Shown: positions 9,093 through 15,286 of the stretch, in pieces | How the letters are laid out: each line of letters opens with the position of its first letter | Numbering within the stretch: the first letter of the stretch is position 1 | NCBI GenBank assembly: GCA_026388615.1 | Contig: JAPLJL010000066.1 | Location: forward strand, 1 to 19,632 | Direction of reading: 5' to 3' | Source of the DNA: Pseudomonadota bacterium | Lineage (GTDB): Bacteria > Desulfobacterota > JAPLJL01 | DNA: 19,632 nucleotides | Program-made: the position numbers and the translations under genes | Notes under the pieces: generated by a model | The model's database searches: none | Seen by the model: the letters and a program-made list of their open reading frames with translations, nothing else | What the model was told of the DNA's origin: nothing

Positions 9093-10964
9093 ATGAGTAA
9101 CTTACTAGTTAACACTAGGGACCAAAGGTTCGTGCTTTTTGAACAGGTCGGAATCGACAAGCTTTTCAAGATTCCGAAGTATTCCAAGTTCAACCAGGAG
9201 CTGGTGGACATGTTCCTTAAAGAAGCGGAGAAATTCGCGGTGGAGATCCTCCTCCCAACCTTCAAGAAAACCGACAACGAAGACCCCGCCTATTTCAAGG
9301 ATGGGATCGCCCACGCCCCGGCCTGTTTCAAACCAGCCTACCAGAAATTCATTGAGAACGGCTGGAGCTGTCCCCCCGCCCCGGAGGAAGTCGGCGGTCA
9401 GGATATGCCAATGTCGGTCTTTACCGCCTGCAACGAGCTTTTCGGGGCGGCCAATTATTCCTTCTGCATGTACCCTGAACTCGCGATGGGGGCAGCCGGC
9501 CTGATCGGGACCTTCGGCACCCCGGAGCAGATGAATAAATACGGCAAGAAAATGTTCGCCGGGGAATGGGCCGGGACCATGTGCCTGACCGAACCGGGCG
9601 CCGGGAGCGACGTGGGGGCCCTCCGGACTACCGCCAAGCGGCTTCCGGACGGCAGGTTCAGCATCACCGGGACCAAGTGCTTCATCACCAGCGGCGATCA
9701 TGACCTGACCACGCAGATCGTCCACCCGGTCCTGGCCCGGATCGAGGGCGACCCCGCCGGCACCAAGGGGATCTCCATCTTCATCGTTCCCAAATACAAG
9801 GTGAACGACGATGGCAGCCTGGGCGAATCCAATGACGTAACCTGCGTCGGGCTCGAGCACAAGATGGGGATCCACGGTTCCGCCACCGCCACCCTCAATT
9901 TCGGCGAAAACGGGAAATGCGTGGGCGAACTCCTCGGCAAGGAGCGCGAGGGCATGAAGGTCATGTTCAAACTGATGAACGAGGCCCGGCTCTCCACCGG
10001 CATGCAGGGGCTGGACTCCGCCAGCGCCTCCTACGAGAACTCGGTCCTGTACGCCAAGGACCGGATCCAGTACCGGAGGATCGAGGACATGCCCAACCAG
10101 GCCGCCCCGGGCGTGGCCATCATCAACCACCCGGATATCCGGCGCTCGCTCCTCTGGATGAAAGCCCACGTGGAAGGGATGCGGTCCCTGAACTACTACA
10201 TCGGCTACCTGATCGACCTGGAACCGTTCGTGGAAGACCACGAAGAGAAGGAAAAGATCGAGGACACCATTGGGCTCCTCACCCCGATCAGCAAGGCCTA
10301 CTGCTCGGACAAAAGCGTGGACATCTGCTCGCTCGGGATGGACATCCACGGCGGCTACGGCTACTGCCAGGAATACCCAATGGAACAGCTCCTCCGGGAT
10401 GCGAAAATCGCCACCCTTTACGAAGGCACCAATTACATCCAGTCCCTGGACCTGGTGGGCAGGAAGCTCGGGAGAAAGGGCGGGATGGCGGTGATGGGGA
10501 TCATGGGGCAGATCTCGGAAGTCCTCGAGAAGGCCAAGGGGGTGGAGGAACTGAAGGCCGCGGTGGAACAGATGGAACCCGCCCTCCAGGCCGTAAACGA
10601 CCTGGTCATGCAGCTCGGGAGCTGGGGCATGAGCGGGGAGTTCATCCTCCCGGTTCTGAACGCCCGGTCAGTCCTGATGATCCTGGGAGACATCCTGATG
10701 AGCTGGAGGCTGGTGGACGCCGCCCTGATCGCGCAGGAAAAACTGCAGCCCCTCCTGAAAAAAGCCGGGGCCGCGGGCAATCCCGACAAGATTAAATCCC
10801 TGGCCGCCGAAAATGATGAGGTGGCTTTTTATCTCGGCAAGGTTTCCTCGGCACAGTATTTCGCGGTGAATATCCTCCCCACGATGAAAGGCCGGTGCGA
10901 GGCGATCAAGCTCGGGGACCGGACCCCGGTCTCGATGCCGGACAACTGCTTCGAGTCGCGCTAG
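9093..10964 (+). CDS. Long-form acyl-CoA dehydrogenase (with N- and C-terminal extension domains)
   Basis: This FAD enzyme introduces the alpha,beta double bond into an acyl-CoA thioester. Its 623 residues are much longer than the roughly 380 of classic members and match the AidB/DmdC-like long class. Residues 1-45 (RDQRFVLFEQ) form the short N-terminal extension. MCLTEPGAGSDVGA at about 167-180 and FSITGTKCFIT at about 190-200 are the FAD and substrate-binding beta-domain motifs. E444 in LYEGTNYIQS is the likely catalytic base, as in other LYEGT members. The C-terminal roughly 150 residues form the extra helical domain of this class. The substrate chain length cannot be assigned; methylthiopropanoyl-CoA is one known substrate in the class. 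It is transcribed alone, from its own promoter to its own terminator. Confidence 0.93.
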   Translation: MSNLLVNTRDQRFVLFEQVGIDKLFKIPKYSKFNQELVDMFLKEAEKFAVEILLPTFKKTDNEDPAYFKDGIAHAPACFKPAYQKFIENGWSCPPAPEEVGGQDMPMSVFTACNELFGAANYSFCMYPELAMGAAGLIGTFGTPEQMNKYGKKMFAGEWAGTMCLTEPGAGSDVGALRTTAKRLPDGRFSITGTKCFITSGDHDLTTQIVHPVLARIEGDPAGTKGISIFIVPKYKVNDDGSLGESNDVTCVGLEHKMGIHGSATATLNFGENGKCVGELLGKEREGMKVMFKLMNEARLSTGMQGLDSASASYENSVLYAKDRIQYRRIEDMPNQAAPGVAIINHPDIRRSLLWMKAHVEGMRSLNYYIGYLIDLEPFVEDHEEKEKIEDTIGLLTPISKAYCSDKSVDICSLGMDIHGGYGYCQEYPMEQLLRDAKIATLYEGTNYIQSLDLVGRKLGRKGGMAVMGIMGQISEVLEKAKGVEELKAAVEQMEPALQAVNDLVMQLGSWGMSGEFILPVLNARSVLMILGDILMSWRLVDAALIAQEKLQPLLKKAGAAGNPDKIKSLAAENDEVAFYLGKVSSAQYFAVNILPTMKGRCEAIKLGDRTPVSMPDNCFESR

Positions 10965-10994
10965 AAGTTTTTTGCTTTTCTTATTTTTATGCGG

Positions 10995-11027
10995 CGCCCC
11001 GAAAATATTTCGGGGCGTTTGCATTTT
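10995..11027 (+). terminator. Intrinsic terminator after acyl-CoA dehydrogenase
   Basis: A perfect 10-bp stem (CGCCCCGAAA with TTTCGGGGCG) with a 3-nt loop at 10995-11017 is followed by a T-rich tail (tttgcatttt). It is 30 bp after the stop codon and separates this gene from the downstream enoyl-CoA gene. Confidence 0.9.
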
Positions 11028-11111
11028 CAGGTGGCGGACAGCGAAGAGCGTATGGCATAATAACTGAAAGCCAGATGAACCCAAGAGATTAAACAGACAT
11101 AAAAACAGGCG

Positions 11112-11864
11112 ATGCTTCGGATTGAGCATGATAAAAAAGTCACGGTCCTGAAACTGGACCGGGGCATCCCCAACCCCATCGACCTGGAGATGGTCCGGGA
11201 GCTGGACCAGGCCCTCCGGGAAGTGAAACAAAACCCCGAAATCCAGGGGCTGGTCCTCTCCAGTGCGAACGAAAAGATTTTTTCCCTCGGTTTCAACCTC
11301 CCCGTCCTGTTTCCCCAGAGCCGGGAGGATTTCCAAACCTTCTTCCAGGCCTTTAACCGGTTTTGCCTTGACCTCTTCACCCTGCCCAAACCGACGGCCG
11401 CGGCCCTGACCGGGCACGCGGTCGCGGGCGGCTGCATCCTGGCCATCTCCTGTGACCTGCGCTTCATCGCCGAGGGGAAGAAATCCATGGGGCTGAACGA
11501 AGTGAAGCTGGGGGTTCCCGTCCCCTACGTGACCGATCGCATCCTTCACCAGATCGTGGGGACACGGAAAGCCCGGGAGATCCTGGAATCCGGCGATTTC
11601 TACCTGCCCCCGGTTCTCCTCGAGATGGGCCTGGTCGACCGGGTCCTGCCGGCCGGCGAAGTCCTGCCCCGGGCCGTGGAAAAAATCGCGGCCCTGGGCG
11701 CCCTCCCTCCGCCCGCCTTCGCGGAGATTAAAAAGAACCGGACGGAAAAGGTGGTGGAGCAGATCCTCCGGCACCGGGAAGAAAAAGACAAAATTTTTCT
11801 CGACCTCTGGTACGCCCCCGAAACCCGGGAACGGATCAAACAAGCGATGGAAAATTTCAAATGA
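11112..11864 (+). CDS. Enoyl-CoA hydratase/isomerase family protein
   Basis: This 250-residue crotonase-fold protein acts on enoyl-CoA thioesters in fatty-acid oxidation. The oxyanion-hole regions are SANEKIFSLGFNL (51-63) and GHAVAGGC (101-108). The motif MGLNEVKLGVPVP (126-138) resembles delta3,delta2-enoyl-CoA isomerases of the ECI1 type more than hydratases, and E130 would be the catalytic acid-base. The first hydratase-type Glu, expected near position 110, is not evident (GGCILAIS), which also favours an isomerase. That specificity is inferred; the family is certain. The gene follows the acyl-CoA dehydrogenase terminator, so it needs its own promoter, which I could not locate with confidence. 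The ATG has only a weak AGG eight bases upstream. Confidence 0.9.
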   Translation: MLRIEHDKKVTVLKLDRGIPNPIDLEMVRELDQALREVKQNPEIQGLVLSSANEKIFSLGFNLPVLFPQSREDFQTFFQAFNRFCLDLFTLPKPTAAALTGHAVAGGCILAISCDLRFIAEGKKSMGLNEVKLGVPVPYVTDRILHQIVGTRKAREILESGDFYLPPVLLEMGLVDRVLPAGEVLPRAVEKIAALGALPPPAFAEIKKNRTEKVVEQILRHREEKDKIFLDLWYAPETRERIKQAMENFK

Positions 11865-11901
11865 CCGACCGCCGCTTGTGGAGGAAGTAAGGAGTAGGCA
11901 G

Positions 11902-11932
11902 CCTCCGGCCCGTAGGGCCTATGGCCCGGAGG
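11902..11932. repeat. 31-nt palindromic element, copy 1
   Basis: An imperfect palindrome starts CCTCCGGCCC and ends GGCCCGGAGG. It can form a stem of about 15 bp with one mismatch and one G-U pair. It matches the element at 12115-12145 at 27 of 31 positions and resembles REP-type elements in size and GC content. Confidence 0.7.
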
Positions 11933-12114
11933 GTAAGCAGTAAGCAGTTAAAAGTTCAAATGCCCAAGCTAAAATGTCAAATAAAGGTCAAAACTTAAAT
12001 GGCAAAACGAAAATAACGAACTAAACGGACCTAACGAAAGAAACCAGAGAAACTTGAGAAATCAAAGAAATGATCCTAACGCTCTTAACGTTTTGAACGC
12101 TATGCCCTTTGCTC
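11933..12114. repeat. Degenerate short-period repeat tract between the two palindromes
   Basis: This makes up most of the 323-bp gap between the enoyl-CoA gene and the HEPN-CBS gene. It opens with heptamers (taagcag, taagcag, ttaaaag, ttcaaat, gcccaag, ctaaaat, gtcaaat), continues as an A-rich tract with recurring aacg words, and ends with gctatgc/cctttgc. I see no open frame with coding character, no tRNA and no clear promoter. Confidence 0.55.
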
Positions 12115-12145
12115 CCTCCGGGCCGTAGGCCCTACGGGCCGGAGG
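12115..12145. repeat. 31-nt palindromic element, copy 2
   Basis: It begins CCTCCGGGCC and ends GGGCCGGAGG, with a 15-bp stem carrying one mismatch. It is followed directly by the heptamers gctatgc and tctatgc. It is the partner of the element at 11902-11932, and the two bracket the intervening tract. Confidence 0.7.
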
Positions 12146-12187
12146 CTATGCTCTATGCGATGGTAATGGACCAGAAAGACTTGACTC

Positions 12188-12895
12188 ATGCTTAATTCCC
12201 AGCGCTTCATTAACGCTTTCAACCAGATCGAAAAATATCTGGAAAGGGCCGTCCGCAACCCGAAGTGGCGCCGGTTCAAGGACCTCGTGGATAACGCCGC
12301 CTTCCGGGACCCGGTGATCGCCCAGTTCAAGGACGACCTCAAGGAATTCGCCGACCTCCGAAACGCCATCGTCCACGAACGTACCGACAGTCACGTGATT
12401 GCCGAACCGAATAACCAGGCCACCGAGCAGATCGAGCGGATCGCCGCCCTGATCACCGATCCCCCGCGGATCCGGGAAATCCCCAAAATGGAAACTTTTA
12501 CCCTGAGCCCGAACAATCCGCTGAAGACCGCTATCAAGGCGATGTACGAGGGGGCTTTTTCCCAGATCCCGATTTACGAAGGGAAGGATTTCCGGGGTCT
12601 CCTTTCCGTCAAGTCCATCTTCCGCTGGATGGGGGCCTGGGCCCAGGAAGACATCATTAACCTTCAGAATGTAACCGTCAGCGAGGTCCTGGAGCAGGCC
12701 GAGGACAGGGATAACTGCCGTTTTTTAGGTCCGGATAACCGGCTCCAGGAAGTGGTGGACCTCTTCCAGGGCCAGGTCCTGAAGGGAAAAAGGCTTTACG
12801 CCATCCTGGTCACCGATAGTGGGCTTCCTACCGGCAGGCTCCTGGGCATCCTTACCATCTGGGACCTGCCGAAGATCCTCAAGAAACTGGAGTAG
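12188..12895 (+). CDS. HEPN-like domain fused to a CBS-domain pair
   Basis: The protein has 235 residues. Residues 1-95 are predicted helical and contain LRNAIVHER, with R58-N59-x3-H63. This matches the R-N-x3-H catalytic signature of HEPN ribonucleases. Residues about 98-150 (a stretch containing FSQIPIYEGKDFRGLLS) and 160-233 (AILVTDSG, RLLGILTIWDLPKIL) form two CBS motifs, which usually pair to bind AMP, ATP or other adenosyl nucleotides. From family knowledge the protein could be a nucleotide-gated RNase or RNA-binding regulator. No MNT-type nucleotidyltransferase or toxin-antitoxin partner is encoded beside it. The start at 12188 has no obvious Shine-Dalgarno sequence. The CBS call is firm; the HEPN call rests on the motif and helical context. 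Confidence 0.8.
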   Translation: MLNSQRFINAFNQIEKYLERAVRNPKWRRFKDLVDNAAFRDPVIAQFKDDLKEFADLRNAIVHERTDSHVIAEPNNQATEQIERIAALITDPPRIREIPKMETFTLSPNNPLKTAIKAMYEGAFSQIPIYEGKDFRGLLSVKSIFRWMGAWAQEDIINLQNVTVSEVLEQAEDRDNCRFLGPDNRLQEVVDLFQGQVLKGKRLYAILVTDSGLPTGRLLGILTIWDLPKILKKLE

Positions 12896-12929
12896 TCTCC
12901 CCGTTCCCTCCGGGCAGCTGTATATTAAA

Positions 12930-13125
12930 TTATCGTATTCCGTTGATCGGTTGGGCTGATCGTCTCGTCTTACGGGCATCGTATTACGGTTTGATTAAAA
13001 ACCGCAACCGTATAACCCAGCCGAAACGAGCCGCCTGCCCGAGCCTTCAGCTCGTGTCGGCCAGGGCGCAACCGTAACCGACAGACCCAACCGCTCGGCA
13101 AAATAACAAGCTCTGCCCGAGAAGA
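12930..13125. repeat. Degenerate inverted short-period repeat tract
   Basis: The 256-bp gap after the HEPN-CBS gene repeats words such as ttacgg at 14-bp spacing on the left and aaccg words (gcaaccg, taaccga, aaccgct) on the right. The two halves are roughly inverted around ttaaaaaccg near 12995. A small hairpin, CGAGC/GCTCG with a 5-nt loop, lies near 13038-13052. There is no T-tract, so it is not a standard terminator. No coding signal is visible. Confidence 0.45.
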
Positions 13126-13151
13126 TTTTTCCGATTTTTGCTTCGAGGGGA

Positions 13152-13475
13152 TTACAGAAGCAGGGTGAAAGAGTATAAGACCAGGATCACGAGATTCAAA
13201 ACCATCGCGACCCCGGATAATTTGATATATTTTTGTTTGAAATAATCATAAAGCCCCACTAAAAAACCCCAGAAAGAAACGAGCAGCGGCAGGTATTGTT
13301 TGAAATACGGGTAATAGGGGGGATCGGGCTCTTCGAAAAACCCGTTGAAGATGGAAGCAACCTGCTGGTCAAAAATGATCAAAATCAATGCCAGGCATAA
13401 AGCCGCAATAAAAAAATATATCCCGTTCGAGATGATCGTGGTTTGGGGATACATGGGTTTGTCAAAAATGGGCAT
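13152..13475 (-). CDS. Small three-helix membrane protein, hypothetical
   Basis: From the ATG at 13475 the product has 107 residues and I cannot assign it to a named family. Three hydrophobic segments are visible: IYFFIAALCLALILIIF (about 19-35), YLPLLVSFWGFLVGLYDYF (about 67-85) and a C-terminal one ending in LYSFTLLL. A Pro/Tyr-rich stretch, EEPDPPYYPYF, lies between the first two. The frame stays open upstream to 13577, but that part reads as noncoding (RIADGRGPRAG) and overlaps the radical SAM remnant, so I prefer 13475. A perfect TATAAT stands six bases before this ATG, which would place transcription start at or next to the start codon. Confidence 0.65.
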   Translation of the reverse strand: MPIFDKPMYPQTTIISNGIYFFIAALCLALILIIFDQQVASIFNGFFEEPDPPYYPYFKQYLPLLVSFWGFLVGLYDYFKQKYIKLSGVAMVLNLVILVLYSFTLLL

Positions 13476-13481
13476 GTCTAC

Positions 13482-13487
13482 ATTATA
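13482..13487 (-). promoter_or_regulatory. TATAAT -10 box adjacent to start codon
   Basis: On the minus strand TATAAT is followed by six bases and then the ATG of the small membrane protein. A start site seven bases downstream of the box would fall on the A of the ATG, giving a leaderless message. No good -35 is seen at 17 bp. Confidence 0.4.
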
Positions 13488-13540
13488 TAGCAGGTATTGA
13501 AATATTTGTCTGGTGCCTGCCCTCGGCCCGCGGCCATCAG

Positions 13541-13652
13541 CTATCCGCCCCGCGCAATCCTCTCCTGTTTTTCCCACTCGCCGAAGACGATTCCCTTGGG
13601 GATCAACCGGTTGATCATTTTTTTCATTTCAATCCAGGACCCTCTGGCTCCC
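13541..13652 (-). pseudogene. Out-of-frame C-terminal remnant of the radical SAM gene
   Basis: In a different frame from the gene before it, the minus strand reads ARGSWIEMKKMINRL then IPKGIVFGEWEKQERIARGG and a TAG stop at 13541-13543. The composition looks like real protein, and a G-W-x2-Q-E-type ending is plausible for radical SAM proteins of this sort. I infer that this is the original C-terminus, left out of frame after an internal deletion. It could instead be chance. Confidence 0.4.
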
Positions 13653-14552
13653 GGATTGCACGCCGATAACCAGGTTATCGTTGACGGCGTATTTCCGGAC
13701 CAAGCCAACGGTATCCCCGGTTACATGTTCCGGCCGGACCTCGGAAGGAAAAGAACCGAAGTAGATTCTGCCCTGGGGCCCCAGGATCTTTTTCACGCCG
13801 GTGAGTAATTCCTCAATCCGGGCCGGGGCGGTTTTTTTCCCGTCCGGCGAGCCATACGAGAAGGCGTTGGGGGTAATCGCCCGGAAATCCAGCAAGTTCC
13901 GGCCTTTCATTACCGAGACATATTCGCAGATATTCTCCACGCTCCGGTGCCGCAGATGCCCACCCAGGATGTGCGGGGTCTGGCAAAAACAGCAGGCGAA
14001 CGGGCAGCCCCGCGTGATTTCCAGAAAACCGAATTTTTTATGTCGGACCGCGAAGGGCGGGTACCGGTTGAGATCAATCCAGGGCCGGCGGCCGGTGGAA
14101 CGAAACTCCCCCCGGTCATCCAGAAAAGCAATTCCCCGAGTGTTCGTATAATCCTCGCCGCGGCCGATCTTTTTCAGGAGCTGGATCAGGGTTTCTTCCC
14201 CCTCGCCGGTGACCACCAGGTCAAATCCCAGTCCCAGGGTTGACCGGGGGTCCCCGGTGGGCTGAGCCCCGCCGGCAATCAAAATAAACCGGCGGCCGTA
14301 TTTTTCCCGTATTTTATTTATCAGGATTCCGGTATCGCGAAGCTGGGCGGTAAAAAAGGAGAACCCCAAAATTATAATTTCGTGTTTCCTTTCCGCCTTT
14401 TCCAGTTCGGGGAATAATTCTCTTTCGTTTCCGGGGAAATAAATTTTAAGATCATCCAGCGATTCCTCGGTTTCGAGGGCCCCCACCAGGGCCCGGAAAC
14501 TGCACTTATTGTCTTTGGTGTAATATAAAACCAGGGTGGTATCTTTTATCAT
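13629..14552 (-). CDS. B12-binding domain/radical SAM protein, truncated
   Basis: The 307-residue product has an N-terminal Rossmann-like B12-binding region. It includes IIILGFSFFTAQ (59-70), LIAGGAQPTGDP (91-102) and LVVTGEGEETL (112-122), and lacks a DxHxxG motif. The radical SAM core follows, with C183-x3-C187-x2-C190 (TRGCPFACCFCQTP), which binds the [4Fe-4S] cluster and SAM. It resembles the MJ1487-like B12/radical SAM family; the substrate is unknown. The frame stops right after VIGVQSGSQRVLD, where homologues continue for another 70-100 residues of TIM barrel. The product is therefore probably inactive or altered. The start codon at 14552 is preceded immediately by AGG, too close for a normal Shine-Dalgarno sequence. 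Confidence 0.8.
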   Translation of the reverse strand: MIKDTTLVLYYTKDNKCSFRALVGALETEESLDDLKIYFPGNERELFPELEKAERKHEIIILGFSFFTAQLRDTGILINKIREKYGRRFILIAGGAQPTGDPRSTLGLGFDLVVTGEGEETLIQLLKKIGRGEDYTNTRGIAFLDDRGEFRSTGRRPWIDLNRYPPFAVRHKKFGFLEITRGCPFACCFCQTPHILGGHLRHRSVENICEYVSVMKGRNLLDFRAITPNAFSYGSPDGKKTAPARIEELLTGVKKILGPQGRIYFGSFPSEVRPEHVTGDTVGLVRKYAVNDNLVIGVQSGSQRVLD

Positions 14553-14599
14553 CCTGTTTAATTTACATTTCCGACTTCATTTTTCACGGGTTTTTATTC

Positions 14600-14641
14600 A
14601 TTCCGCATTCCGAATTCCGAATTCCGAATTCCGCATTCCGC
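14600..14641. repeat. Six tandem 7-bp repeats (attccgM)
   Basis: Six contiguous heptamers, attccgc, attccga three times, then attccgc twice, fill the short gap between the two minus-strand genes. The array ends two bases before the stop codon of the downstream-encoded 136-residue protein. Confidence 0.95.
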
Positions 14642-14643
14642 AA

Positions 14644-15054
14644 TCAATTAGTCTGGCTGCCGGTTTTGGTCATTTTTTCCTCCGATAACCTCCCCACCCG
14701 GACCAGCACCCAGTTCCCGTGCCGCTGGTTATATCCCCAATAGCTCACAAAGCCTTTGGTCTTTCCATCGGCATCCTTCACATAAACCGGAAGATCGACC
14801 ACATAAGCGTACGCCCCTCCCAACTCATGCTTGATCCGATAATCGTCGATGCTGAAAAAGCGCTGGCCGACATTTTCCCGATTCAATTTGAGGAGGTACA
14901 TGTTTTTCGCTCCCCGGAAGGAAGGGGTGATCCCGGCGATTCTTTTCTGGATTTGCCAACCGTGATAATAGAAAATCCCGAAATAAATCGAGACCCCGAT
15001 CAGGGCTGCCGTTAATCCACTGAGGCCGATCTTTAAATAAATATTCTTTCTCAT
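14644..15054 (-). CDS. Membrane-anchored hypothetical protein
   Basis: This 136-residue protein begins MRKNIYLKIG, followed by a hydrophobic helix (LSGLTAALIGVSIYFGIFYY, about 11-30). Basic residues before the helix suggest an N-in anchor with the remainder in the periplasm. The soluble part contains NMYLLKLNRENVGQRFF and YAYVVDLPVYVKD, then FVSYWGYNQRHGNWVLVRVG, and looks like a small mixed alpha/beta domain. I do not recognise the family. It is divergent from the STAS/HATPase gene, with a 232-bp shared upstream region. A perfect TATAAT ends eight bases before the ATG and no Shine-Dalgarno sequence is visible. Nothing in the sequence shows a function. Confidence 0.7.
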   Translation of the reverse strand: MRKNIYLKIGLSGLTAALIGVSIYFGIFYYHGWQIQKRIAGITPSFRGAKNMYLLKLNRENVGQRFFSIDDYRIKHELGGAYAYVVDLPVYVKDADGKTKGFVSYWGYNQRHGNWVLVRVGRLSEEKMTKTGSQTN

Positions 15055-15062
15055 TCGGATTA

Positions 15063-15068
15063 ATTATA
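15063..15068 (-). promoter_or_regulatory. TATAAT -10 box close to start codon
   Basis: On the minus strand TATAAT is followed by eight bases and the ATG of the 136-residue protein. This predicts a leader of about one base. As with the other small minus-strand membrane gene, no -35 hexamer is apparent. Confidence 0.4.
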
Positions 15069-15128
15069 GCGGATATCAACCTCTCCGGGTTCTATGTTCT
15101 GACTGATCTGCCAGGATTGCGCGGTTTA

Positions 15129-15144
15129 CCGGATCAGGATCCGG
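15129..15144. promoter_or_regulatory. Inverted repeat in divergent intergenic region, candidate operator
   Basis: CCGGATC and GATCCGG are perfect 7-bp arms separated by two bases. The site lies between the divergent 136-residue protein gene and the STAS/HATPase gene. The 2-nt spacer rules out a stable hairpin and favours a protein-binding site. Confidence 0.35.
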
Positions 15145-15245
15145 CGGTTTTCAATTCTGATGAACATCCCCCTCCCGTTACTTTTTGTATATTTGGAAGG
15201 AGAATATTTTGTGATGGCACCCCTGTGTGTTTGCACCGGCTTTCG

Positions 15246-15280
15246 GTTAGGATAAAATAACAGAGGTATAGTTAGGACAA
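15246..15280 (+). promoter_or_regulatory. Direct repeat GTTAGGAYAA around a candidate -10
   Basis: GTTAGGATAA at 15246-15255 and GTTAGGACAA at 15271-15280 are direct repeats 25 bp apart. They flank TATAGT at 15267-15272, a possible -10 for the signalling genes. AGGA inside the second copy (15274-15277) is also the likely Shine-Dalgarno sequence, nine bases before the ATG. No convincing -35 is present. Confidence 0.35.
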
Positions 15281-15286
15281 TAAGAA

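Noticed and set aside
9105..10349. 414-residue minus-strand frame inside the acyl-CoA dehydrogenase
   Set aside because: It is a codon-bias shadow; the plus strand encodes a complete enzyme with promoter and Shine-Dalgarno sequence.
13030..13065. Intrinsic terminator for the HEPN-CBS gene
   Set aside because: The hairpin is short, lacks a T-tract and lies well over 100 bp after the stop.
13476..13577. Longer start for the three-helix membrane protein
   Set aside because: The extra 34 residues look noncoding and overlap the radical SAM remnant; the internal ATG has a TATAAT just upstream.
14600..14641. CRISPR array
   Set aside because: The units are contiguous 7-mers with no spacers, and no cas gene is present.
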